Of a DNA stretch of 64,000 bases, positions 11,505-21,429 are shown in pieces. The notes under the pieces are model-generated. The model made no database searches, was not told the DNA's origin, and worked only from the letters and a program-made list of their open reading frames with translations. Position 1 is the stretch's first letter, and each line of letters starts with the position of its first letter. The translations under genes were made by a program, and so were the position numbers. Source of the stretch: Casuarina equisetifolia (Eukaryota > Streptophyta > Magnoliopsida > Fagales > Casuarinaceae); the NCBI GenBank assembly GCA_028551475.1, contig CM052361.1, positions 24,937,491-25,001,490 on the forward strand, in the 5' to 3' direction.

Positions 11505-13717
11505 CACTCGAATTGGTTAACAACCATTAACTTTTGGTAATTTTATGATGAAGTCCATAGATATACTCTCCTATGGATGACTTTGGATAAGTAGTGACTT
11601 TAGAAACTACTAGGAGGTCTCTATTCTAGTTGTCCTATTGACACATAAGACAAGTTTTAACAAATAACTCTACCTCATCCTTTATGCTGAGCAAGAAGCA
11701 TTAGGCTTCAAGGAAAGCCTGCATTCTTTGCTATCTAAGATGGCTCACCCACTTAATATCATGACATTCCTTGATGAGCTTGTGGTAAAGATTCTATCAC
11801 TTAGGCATATATAAGTGCATTTTCTTGATATAAAGTAGTCCATCCTATAACCAAATGCTTAGTTTTGTCATTTCTCAGAAGTTGCTTTAGTTGTTTGGCT
11901 AAGGGATTGTGTGACATTCCTTCCCGCACTAATTACAACATGTCTCCCTTAGCTAAACTTATAATGGCTAACTTAGCTTTCTTACTTCAAGTATCAACCA
12001 CCACATTTATCCTTCTGTGCTTATATTCCATCATATAGTCAAACTTAACTAGTAAGTCTTGCCACCTAGGTTGTTTTGGTGACAACTTCTTTTAGGTTTG
12101 AAAATAGCTTATGGCCATATTATCTATTTGAATCAAGAATTGTGAGATAAGTAGTGATGTCATGTCCTTAAATAATGAAATATAACTATTATTTCCTTAT
12201 CTTGCACAATATAATTATGCTTTACCTCATTCAAGTTTTAACTTTCAAAGGCAATAGGATGCCCATCCTGTATCAATACACCTCCATAGCAAAATTAGAA
12301 ACATATGAGTATACCTTGATTAGTTTTGAGAAGTTAGGTAATGCCAACATTAGTTCCTTTATCACTATAATGTTTAAATCATTAAAGGCATGCTAGCATT
12401 CCTTGGTTAATTCCCACGTCTTAGATTTCTTCAGTAACTCAATCAAGGGTGTAGCCCTTGCCAAGTATTTGACAATGAAGCACTTATAATAATTTGCTAG
12501 GCTATGGAAAGATCTTAATTCTATTACCTTTGAAGGTGCTTCCCATTCTTGGACTGCCTTTACTTTGGCTTTATCCATTCATAAGATCCTTTATTTGATA
12601 ACATGTCTAAGAAAATCAAGTTCTTCTTAAGTAAAGAATCATTTATTTATTTTTAGATAGAGTTATTTCTCTTATAGCAACTTGAACAAAATATTCAACT
12701 ATTTAACATGCTCCTCTAGTAAGTTGTTATATATTTTAATGTCATGTTAATATACCACCATAAACATGTTTAGATAAAGGTGGAACAAGTTATTTATTAG
12801 GGTGCAGAATGTTATTGGAGCATTGGTTAAGCCAAAAGACATGACTAACCATTTAAAGGACCTATACTACATCACACGTGTTGTCTTAAACTTGTCACTA
12901 GCAACAATTTAGACTTGATGCTAACTCGACCTTAAATCCACCTTCATGAAGTAATGGGTATTGCTTAACCTATTAAACAAATCCACTATTAAAGGAAAAA
13001 TGTATTTATTCTTATTAATTACCTTATTTAGCACCAAATAATCAATACACAACCACATCAATTCATCCTTTTTTGCTTGAAAGAGTTTGGGAGCTCCATA
13101 TAGGGCCTTTGAAGGCCAAATGTACCTAACATCTAGCAAGGTCTTTAGTTGTTTTTTGAGTTCCCCAAACTCAAGTAAGGACATTTTGTAAAAAGATTTT
13201 GTTCGAGGCTTTGTTCCCAGCTCCAACTCTATTGCATAATTAACTTCCTTGCTAAAGGAAATTGTTTCGGCATCTCATGAAGCATTACATCATTTTTCTT
13301 CTTAAGAATGTCACAAGCTATTTTAAGAACATCTTCTTTTTTCAAGGTCCCTTTTTTTTTTCCCTTCAATACAGTTAGGTAAGTTTCTTTACCTTTTCAT
13401 ATACTTTTCTTCAATTGCATCATAGAAAAGATTTTTTATGTAGGACCTATCATGTTTGTTGGAATCATGCATGACATATTTTCTACAAAAATACATAAGC
13501 AATTATGTGTATGATAAGAAAAAGCATAGGCTACATGTAGAAAGGCTAATGAGAGGACCAACTTGTAGTTATCCATTGACACCATTATGAAGTCCACTTT
13601 TCTCTTGCAATAGCCTTTGTGTAGATCAATTCCATGGGCCATCCCAAACACTAGCCAAAGGGTGTTGTTCATAATCTTCAATGACCCTACAATAACTTTC
13701 TCCTCTAGGGCCACCAT
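11505..13717 (-). pseudogene. Element C pol: protease, RT, RNase H, integrase N-part
   Basis: Minus-strand frames in order: aspartic-protease region (13717-13436: KVDFIMVSMDNYKLVL and a Met-rich tail). Reverse transcriptase follows (13226-12921: PYGAP-like YGAPKLFQAKKDE, CIDYLVLNK, THYFMKVDLRSS). The RT end/RNase H linker is at 12578-12393 (LRSFHSLANYYKCFI). Decayed RNase H and integrase run to 11505. The active-site motif expected as YxDD reads Tyr-stop-His-Asp near 12757-12768, so the enzyme is dead. Copy 2 has the same stop. This pol type copies the element RNA and integrates the DNA. It belongs to an older gypsy insertion unrelated to element A. Confidence 0.82.
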
Positions 13718-13833
13718 TGTTTCTACTTATGGGCTTCTTCTTTTTGCATGCTTCTCCAATTATGATTCTATTTCACTTTCTTAAGAACTAGTAGCCATTA
13801 GTAAGTAGCTTAGCCTATCTCAAAAGTCAATCG

Positions 13834-13842
13834 TTGATACCA
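13834..13842 (-). promoter_or_regulatory. Element C primer-binding site (tRNA-Met type)
   Basis: The minus strand reads TGGTATCAA next to the right LTR. This is the start of the initiator-Met tRNA primer site used by many gypsy chromoviruses and copia elements. Copy 2 has the equivalent near 59083-59091. Confidence 0.6.
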
Positions 13843-13847
13843 CTTAT

Positions 13848-14487
13848 ATCAGACTTAAAGAAAATCCATTTAGTGCTTAGCTTTGAGCTTGGAATTAAGT
13901 AAGATTTTAACCAAGATTAACATGAGGGGAGATTTTGGAGGAAAAGGAAGTGAAAGTTTGAGAGTAGAGAGTATAGGAAGAAATGTAGAGTATAAATAAA
14001 AGGATCTGAGAGGAACCCTTTATAGGATGTTTTCCTTTTCTCAAGAACTTAATGCAATATTAGTTACACATTTAAAGCATACCAATAAATGTGTAAATGT
14101 TACTTAGATTTTAAAATAGGTATGTCATTTAGGACACTTATATTTCCAAATAGGAGATATTTGAATTAAGACTAACGTTACAACAATGAAGATTAAATCA
14201 TAACAATAGTCTTATTTAATACTACATCCATTACAATCAAAATAGTCAATAACATTCCTCTAACAATGAAGGCAATTAAATCTAAATAAAATCAAATACA
14301 AGAAAACACAAAAGGAAAAAAGAAAAAGGGAACTATGCAAGTAGATGATCTAATAACAAGAGAAACTAGGCAGGCCAAACTCATACTTGCATAACTAATC
14401 CATTGGCTCATATTGCTAGTTTAGAACATAAAAGTTTGACTCGTAGCTATTTAGCTAAGGCATCAGCCCATATTGCCATTTTTGAAT
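13848..14487 (-). repeat. Element C, 5' LTR (copy 1), right end truncated
   Basis: Similar to 2172-2792. The TGTGACA end is missing, and the sequence passes directly into the 5' flank of a CYP93 fragment, which implies a deletion at this junction. Confidence 0.65.
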
Positions 14488-14537
14488 AATTAGCCTAAGG
14501 AGAGCCAAGCCTTTCTCATAATCAAAAAGCTTAAGCC

Positions 14538-15429
14538 ATGGCTATACTGAAGTTCATGTGCAATTCCCTCCTATTCATTCTCTCCATCCTATTGTTGGGA
14601 ACCATATTCCATATTAGAAACCAAATGTTACTTCGCCAATGTATTCCTTTGACCCACTAGTCTTACCCATCATTGGCCACCTTTAATTGGTTAGCCTTCT
14701 CATTCATTACTCCTTCCATGTCCTATCCTCTCGTTATAGTCCTTTGGTTTATCTTTGACTTGGTTTTATCCCTAGTGTTGTGCTTGTAAAAGAATTCCTT
14801 AGAGCCCATAAGCTTACATTTCCTTCTTGAAAATAGTTTGCCATTGTTCTTCACATCACCTACAACTCTTCTTATGCTTTTGCACTTTGTGGACCTTACT
14901 AGAAGTTCTTTAAAACACTAAGCATGGCTTAGCTTTTAGGCACTTAAAGTATTAAGCAATTCCTTCCCACGCAAACCAAAGAATTGCACCAGTTTCTTTG
15001 ACACCTAGCCTAAGGCTAAGACTCGTGAAAGAGTTAACATCACTAAAGAACTATCAAAGCTTACTAACAACATTAGGTGTTAAGGGACAAACATGCAAGT
15101 GAAGAAGGCCAAGACTTTGGTCTGGGAGGTGACAAATATTTTCAACAAGTTTAACTTATCAGATTTCATATGGTTCTCCAAAAGCTTGGACTTGCAGGGA
15201 ATTAAGAAGAGATTTTAAGAAATACACTAATGGAATGATGCATTGTTGGAAAAGCTTGTCATTGACCGTGAAGAACAACAAAGCCAAAAATAGAAACAAC
15301 TAGTGATGAAGGAGCCTATGATGTTGAGTATTTTCTCCATATTCTCCTTGATGCTTTCAAGGATAAAGATTTAGAGATTAGATTAACAAGAAATCACATT
15401 AAGGCCAATATTTTAATATGAATAGATCA
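14538..15429 (+). pseudogene. CYP93 exon 1 relic (copy 1)
   Basis: This is nucleotide-similar along its length to exon 1 of the two CYP93 copies at 26327 and 39659. The start MAILKFMCNSLLFILSILLL is an in-frame membrane anchor, followed by GTIFHIRN. Frameshifts and stops begin within about 90 codons. A deletion near 15025 removes the LSYRCSGTD-type segment. The downstream part still reads NLSDFIWFSKSLDLQG-like and ends with the exon-1 terminus near 15420 (RNHIKANIL). No exon 2 follows. Its value is that it keeps the ancestral anchor frame, against which the frameshifts of the later copies can be judged. Confidence 0.8.
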
Positions 15430-16835
15430 TGTAACTATTCATGCATGCATGTTACAAATGGTTTTACAACTTTTAATAGTCAAACAATTTATTATAAGGG
15501 TTGTTGATTTTGTATAGTTCAATTTTTTATTTTAGAAGAATTTGAAAATTAAAATTAAAGAAGTATTATGTATAATTCTTTAGAAAAAAAAAGCAAAAAT
15601 GATTCATTGATTTTTTCACCATGACCACCATCATCTCATCATCATCATCGTTATCATTATTTTAATAAACATGGTAGTACCATGACTTATTTTATTAATA
15701 AAGGTTTAGGCTAAACCTTGTTGGGATCAAAGGAAAGTATAAGCTTAACCTAAATCTAACATTATATGCCCTTAAAGAAAAGTGCTCAAGATAAGATCAA
15801 ATACATTTAGCTTTATAGTTTCCATCCAAGAAAAGTTGATGGAGAATAATCCAAATCAAAATCAGGTGTACCATTTGAGAAATATCATAATGATTCATTA
15901 GAGTCATACTTTGGAATTGAAAACTTAGTGAATTTAATGTTGGTGGAGCACTATCCTTTAGTCTTTTTGGTTACCATTCCCTCATTAGAGGGCTCTACTC
16001 TAACTTGAACATGAAAATTGTCATCCTTAATGGCACTAGTTATCATTTCCATTCTCACTTTGGGTTGAAGGCATCCATTTACCACCTTAAGGTAGTTAGA
16101 GACTTCATAAATCTCCTCAACAAGGCAATCCTTACTTTGTTTATCCTTCTTAACCTGACAAATGTTTCTTCTTTCCCTAATAGTTTTCTTTTTTGCTCTT
16201 TTTTCTTTTTGTCTTGTTACCTAGGAGTTTTTTCTCTTCTATCTTCATAGATTGTTGTTCTAAGTCCATGTTAGCTCTAATGCTATTTTCTTTTGAGGAC
16301 TCTTGGCCAATTAGATATAAATGGAAAGGGTAAAACAATCTTAAGTTGATGTTTAAATGCTAGAATTTCTTATTGACCATTGATTATTTCGTCCTTATTC
16401 TCAGCCAATTGGTTAAGATGAGATTATGCTTGATTGTTTTCCTACAACTTAATCTCAATAATAGAGGAGCTCCTAACTTAAAATTGATCAAACTCCAACT
16501 ACAATTTTTCTATCTATTAGATTTTACCAAAAACATCTTGTGCAAGAAATACCACATCCTATATCTATAATTTGAAGTTAAACTTTGCTTCAAATCTTGC
16601 ATTAGCATTCTCAAAAGTTTGATTTGTTACTTTTTTTTTTCTATATTGCTTATACACTAGAACATTCTAGGTCTAATTCAAGTTTCTCATAATCATTTTC
16701 CATCTTAATTCCTTTTGATAAATTGTGGCCAAAATCATTTTTTGTTGCATTTCCTACTAATGGATTGTGTTCTTCATATTTTTCCTCAATTCCTATTTCT
16801 TCAACTTGACCCACTTGATAGGATTCATTAAAATT
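15430..16835. other. Unclassified repeat, minus-strand acidic ORF remnant
   Basis: Shared with 60343-61420 in copy 2. It begins with an ATC-rich stretch (about 15627-15660). Near 16640-16830 the minus strand encodes an acidic stretch (VEEIGIEEKYEEHNPLVGNA) that is open in copy 2 (61237-61437). No family was recognised. It is probably the remains of another retroelement. Confidence 0.4.
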
Positions 16836-17120
16836 ACTTCAAGGAGCATATCCTACATCAAGTAGGAATAAGTCTGGCTTGTGCTTTATTAATGGGTAAT
16901 TCTACACTCCTCATGAGGCCACTTGACCTCTACTTAACATGGTATCGAAGTTGTGGGAGTTGATTTCTAATGTGAGGGTTTACCTTATCTCCCTTAACTA
17001 ATGTGTTGAGGAGCGTATCCCACATTAGATGAGGATGTATTAAGACCGAGCCTTATTAATAAATGGTTCCGCTCTCCTCTTGAGATGCCTTTTAGGAGGC
17101 CACTTAGCCTTCACTTAACA
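16836..17120 (+). mobile_element. TRIM element (copy 1)
   Basis: A miniature LTR element of about 285 bp. Left LTR about 16836-16939 and right LTR 17004-17120 share cttattaatg/cttattaata, ctcctc-tgag and AGGCCACTTGACCTCTACTT / AGGCCACTTAGCCTTCACTT, both ending TTAACA. The right LTR begins TGTTGAGGAG, giving TGTT...AACA termini. The left LTR is followed at once by the Met-type primer site TGGTATCGAAG (16940-16950). Only about 64 bp separate the LTRs, with no coding capacity. Direct flank duplication is not evident. A second copy is at about 61422-61709. Confidence 0.75.
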
Positions 17121-17241
17121 ACAGGTACCCTCACTACCCCAATACTTTATCCACAGTAGCCTGAAATCAGACATATCATCAGACCGAGCCTTCCAGGCGT
17201 TAATAAATGAGTCTTCAACGACTGAGTTATATCCTCGCTTA
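17121..17241 (+). pseudogene. CRK last-exon relic (copy 1)
   Basis: The plus frame reads VPSLPQYFIHSSLKSD, then INESSTTELYPRL. It aligns with the CRK1 C-terminus ([30 protein letters not shown]). The usual stop after ELYPR is lost. Nothing else of that gene remains, and the TRIM abuts its 5' side. The opposite-strand frame over the same bases (17115-17384) is a shadow of this exon and its 3' flank. Confidence 0.75.
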
Positions 17242-18502
17242 TGTTTTAGTTCCTTTAACGTCCATTTGATGGACCAGGAGATTATTTTTCCGCCTCCTTC
17301 CCCACGACCTCTCTTTTCAAGCCACCAATTGCCATGTCGAAGCAGAAAGCCATTATGATTCCTTGCAGTGGTTTTAACATTCAACGCATCGAATGAGTAT
17401 TAAATTCGAGCTTTGTTACTACTTAAATGAGTATTAATGGTTGTTAATACCTGTAAAGTTCCCCATTCCTCGGTTGTGTTTCTCTTCCTTTTGGGTTTTC
17501 AATGTAAGACAATTGTTATACATGAAAATCTGAATTTTGCCAACCGCGGTAACTGTGACAAATGAACATTTTTGACTCGTCTTTGTCTGCATATATAAAA
17601 CAAAAGCAATTTAATATGACTATTAAACAATTATGAATCAGCGTAATGGCCCGTAAAGACCGGGAACATGGTGAGAAAGCTGCCTTTTGGTCCACTACCA
17701 CTTCTGTTTAAATCAACTGGATTTTAGAGATCAGGTTAGTATTCACGCGCATGTGGAAGCCTTTTGGTCAGTGAAGAGATAATGATGAGTCTTTGTGTTT
17801 TTTTTTTTTAATTTTAATTTTAATTTTAGCTCAATGGTTGTTCTGCACTAAAATGTATCTAAAAATTAAACTTAAACTAATCAATTGTGAGTTTGATTGC
17901 ATCCTTTCTTGTAAAAAATTCTTTGATCATGAATTTCTGGGACTACGTTACTTGATTTCATATCCACCTAACTCTTTAGAAATTGGACCCAACTCCTTGT
18001 TATATTTCTATTGAAAATATTTTGTGAAGTTTTCATACCTGACTTATTTCTTCAATCATCAATAATTTCTCTTTGGGACGTTATTTTTGCAGCCAACTTA
18101 TAACAAAGTCGTATGTTTAGAATTTTTCTAAGACAGAAGGATCTGCCAATATGGTGGTGGTTGGGGGGGGGGGGGGGTGGGGGGTGTTGTTCACGAAGGT
18201 ATTTCATCACTAAACAAGACTAAATGTATAATGTGAGTTTTGGTAATTTCTCTAACATATTAATAATATTGGTGATATTATTATAAGATGGTTGTATATA
18301 ATCAAAATTATTACACTATATCGTTATATTGGTGTGCTTAGATATTTAATGCATGAAACATCGAAAAGAGCTTTTATGAAAACTAATGTTCTGTAAACCT
18401 ATATGACTTTTTGGAATTCAAAATAGAACTTTCTGAATCCTTCTATAGGTTGAGATTCGGAAACTAGAAGCAAGTAATTCTCACAGGAGTTTTTCTTCAT
18501 AA
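17242..18502. other. CRK-type flanking sequence, no gene
   Basis: This is repeated flank of the CRK array. Most of it recurs at 33300-34900 upstream of CRK3, and all of it recurs in copy 2 at 61830-63160. It contains a run of 15 G at 18163-18177. No open gene is seen. Confidence 0.6.
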
Positions 18503-18558
18503 TCTGCAACTAATTTTGAATCGAATGAGATTGATCAAGGTGGAATTTGAGCTGTTGG
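18503..18558 (+). pseudogene. CRK kinase exon-3 scrap (copy 1)
   Basis: The frame reads SATNFESNEIDQGGI, stop, AVG. It corresponds to the [20 protein letters not shown] segment of the kinase glycine loop in CRK1, with 'KLG' missing and the loop Phe replaced by Ile-stop. It matches 63161-63216 and, less closely, 20777-20839. Confidence 0.7.
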
Positions 18559-20776
18559 ATGTACTTTTATGGAGAATTGTTCAATCTTACAACAACAAAA
18601 TGGAGATTAGAAAATAACTTCTTAACGAATCAAAAAAAAAATTACTAAAAACAAACTCTCCATGTACGCCTTTGACCCAATAGAGATCTAAGGCAACAGA
18701 ATCCGAACATGGTTGAAAGTTTAGCTGCACTTCTTATCTTTGAACTTCTTTTAGTTCACGCAAATTCAATTTTTATGGCATTGACTGGTTTCGACAAAAA
18801 TAGGAAGTCAAGGTTATGATTCTGGAAACAAAATGTGAAAATTAACTTCTGATATATTCAATTAGGGTTGATTAGCTAAGTAGTCATGCTTGTTCCCTGG
18901 AGTAATAATGTGCCCGGAAAATATTTTCTGAAGGTGACGATTCACACAGTGGGTAGGGAGGGAGGTATCTCTAAACCAGCTCTTGAAGAGAACTGGAAGA
19001 TCGTCCCGCATGTGAGGCTTCTCCTTTCCCCTGACCGTGGAGGCAGCAAAACACCCATCCATGGTACAATATTCTCTGCATCTGGGTTTACATATTTTGC
19101 TTTAGCTGAAACATGCTTCTGTCAATGAATACAATAACGTTGCCAATGAAGATGTCTCAAGCCTTCTTGTGGGAAACGTTTTCATTCTTGATGTTTCAAT
19201 TTTCTTTTTTTGTTTCAGGCCTCAGGTAAGGCTTCAAGGTCTATGATTGATGAATGACGACATTAAAGGATAGATTTCTGTGAGGCTGTCAGATTTTGCA
19301 ATTGCCACCGTGATGTGATTAATTGTCTCTTTCTAGAGAATTTTTCTTTCTTTTCTTTTTGTTATGATTAAGAAGATTTAAGAGAAATGAGAACCTATTA
19401 TAGAAATGGTATCTGGACTTTTAAGGAGATACATGTATCTTTTATTTTAATGAGAATATCAAGATAAGATTTAAGTAACTCGAGACATACAATATTTTCA
19501 ATATACTTTCTGACCTGAGTGTGAAAAAATATTTCTCGTAGTGAGCTTTGTTCATGAATAAATGGGTATTGCACTTGAATTTGACTTATAATATAATGCT
19601 AAAAAAAACTCATTTTTCTTTTAAATTGGCTTGCAAGAAAGGGGATACATCATTTTAAAAATAAAGAGAATATCAAGATAAGTTTTTTAAGTAATATGGG
19701 ATATATTATTTTTAACATGATCATGATTAGGTTTTAGTTGGACTAGCTGAAACTTTATCTGCTGATTGGCGTAGGAAATGAATGAATTAGTTCTTGCATC
19801 TCATGTTTAAGTAGCTATTTGCCCAGTTAGATGTTTTTGCAGGCTGGAAACTACCAAAATCCTTTTCGAGCTTCCTTTTTAGTGAAAGTTTGAGTCACTT
19901 CTAGTAATTTGACTACTTCTTTTCTCTAGAGTTTGATGGGCTACATAGTCTTGCACATACCCCTCTGTTTATAGGCTTCTCATATTTCAATCAATAGCCA
20001 ATGGGATGGGTTAGCCTAGCCTACACATATGCTTTTCATTCAGTATGCAGTCTTCCACCAGCATCCTGAGTTGCTTTAAACGGCAATTTAGTAGGAGAGT
20101 ATTCATTCACATTGATACGAAGGAGATTTACAATTGTTCAGACAAATTACTGTTTGTTTCGAAGAGTATTTTGGTCCCATGCAATTACGTAACCAAAAAA
20201 CAGGTCAATATCGCTGAGATGCTACTTTAATTTCCTTTCGAGAGGTTGAAATCTTGTTTGTGTTGTGAATCCTGGGGCAGCAAGGAATCAACAGACCGCA
20301 ACTTTGGCAGACGAATTCCTTGTTATATTTCTATTGAAAATATTTTGTTAGGATTTCATAACTGGCTTAATTCTTCAGTCATAAATACTTGCTCTTTGGG
20401 ATGTTATTTTTGCAGCGAACTTATAGCAAAGTCGTATCTTTAGAACTTTCTACGACGAAAGAATCCGCCAATATCGAGTATTCCTGAAGGTATATCAACA
20501 TTAAACAAGACTAAAGTTATAATGCGAGTTTTTGTATTTTCTCTAACATGCAAATAATAGTTAGTAATATTATCATAAGGTTGCTGTATATAATCATAAT
20601 TATAACACTATATTGTTATCTCGGAGCATCTATGTCGCTTAGAAGTTTATTTAAGCATATATATTTAGTAAACCGATATGACTTCTTTAGAATTCAAAAT
20701 AGAATTTTTGAATCGTGCTTTAGGTCGAGATTTGGAAACTAGAAGCGAGCAATCCTCGTAGTTGTTTGTCTTCGTC
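18559..20776. other. Decayed flank; conserved segment at 18886-19128
   Basis: No gene is recognised. At 18886-19128 an 80-codon plus frame ([20 protein letters not shown]) is matched in copy 2 at 63541-63876. The two frames agree only in the middle and shift at the start, so coding is doubtful. The 20045-20200 stretch resembles the 3' flank of CYP93 copy 2 (about 42160-42260), which suggests one more erased CRK+CYP unit here. Confidence 0.4.
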
Positions 20777-20839
20777 AAAGCTGCAACCAATTTTGAAAGA
20801 AATGAGATTGAGCACTGTGGATTTTGCGCTGTTTACAAG
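20777..20839 (+). pseudogene. CRK kinase exon-3 scrap with splice donor kept
   Basis: The frame KAATNFERNEIEHCGFCAVY ends in Lys followed directly by GTAAGT, the normal end of CRK exon 3. The loop GxGGFG is degraded to EHCGFC. No further kinase exon follows before CRK1. Confidence 0.75.
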
Positions 20840-21429
20840 GTAAGTAGGTGTAATTTTACGGAGTATGTTTCAAGCTTGAAAAAAAAAATGGAGATTAGCA
20901 AATAACCTTTTAATGACCAAAAAAAAAAATGTCTCCTCCCACGCGTTTGAGGCACGACGTGCTCGAGCACAACAACTTGCCTCCTACGTCCAGTTCGTCA
21001 AAATCCGCTGGCGCGTTGAACGTCTTATTTTATATTATAAAGTTTTTTATTACTTTATGGGGTTTTCTGTAAACCCACCTCATCCTTGAGTTTTCTTCAA
21101 TGTTGGGCGTAAGCGTTTGCCCCGTCAACTGGCCACCTAGTGTACGAACTTTGCAGGAAGGTTACGTTGAGGCCCCGTAGCTCGTCCTCTACCACTGTCG
21201 TCTCTGTCAACCCGCCACTATTATTGATTGGATTATTATTCAACGCAAGATATGGCCCAGTCAAACAACGAGTCTAAAGAATTAGGTATGAATAACGCAG
21301 AATGAAGAATGAATCAAACTTTCGCACACAGGCGACCATCATCAAAGAATCCACTCTTTAATCTTCTCATTAAAAGCCTATATGATTTTCCAATGCCATG
21401 ATCATAGCATTTCATTGGACATACAGGCA
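20840..21429 (+). promoter_or_regulatory. CRK1 upstream region
   Basis: The 450 bp before the CRK1 ATG are collinear with the 450 bp before CRK3 (35050-35390): gtcctctaccactg, ctctgtca(a/g)cccgcca and cattcaac stretches recur in the same order. A weak TATA-like cctatatga lies at about 21377-21385, 45 bp before the ATG. At the same place CRK3 has a clean TTATATAA. Retention in both copies suggests this is the shared core promoter. Confidence 0.55.

Larger units (their letters stand above)
2172..14487 (-). mobile_element. Ty3/gypsy element C, decayed, copy 1
   Basis: This is a minus-strand Ty3/gypsy element whose parts run from right to left: LTR (about 13848-14487), tRNA-Met-type primer site (13834-13842), protease, reverse transcriptase, RNase H/integrase, and LTR (2172-2792). 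The protease-to-integrase order and the Met primer site fit chromovirus-type gypsy elements. I see no gag between the primer site and the protease, so the element is internally deleted or too decayed. The right LTR stops abruptly against a CYP93 fragment. Element B (with A inside it) splits the integrase. Confidence 0.8.
1625..19370. repeat. Segmental duplication, copy 1 (43-kb period)
   Basis: From about 1625 to about 19370 the order of sequences matches about 44695 to the right edge: AT-rich repeat, left LTR of element C, integrase, B-type LTR, reverse transcriptase, protease, right LTR of C, decayed CYP93 exon, TRIM, CRK exon-7 scrap, CRK exon-3 scrap and the segment near 18886. The two copies share old lesions, including a stop inside the reverse transcriptase active-site motif. 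They differ by later insertions and deletions. Boundaries are approximate. Confidence 0.85.

Noticed and set aside
17115..17384. 89-codon minus-strand frame conserved in both duplicates (also 61704-61973)
   Set aside because: It is the antisense of a CRK last exon (ELYPR on the plus strand) and its 3' flank. Conservation comes from the recent duplication.
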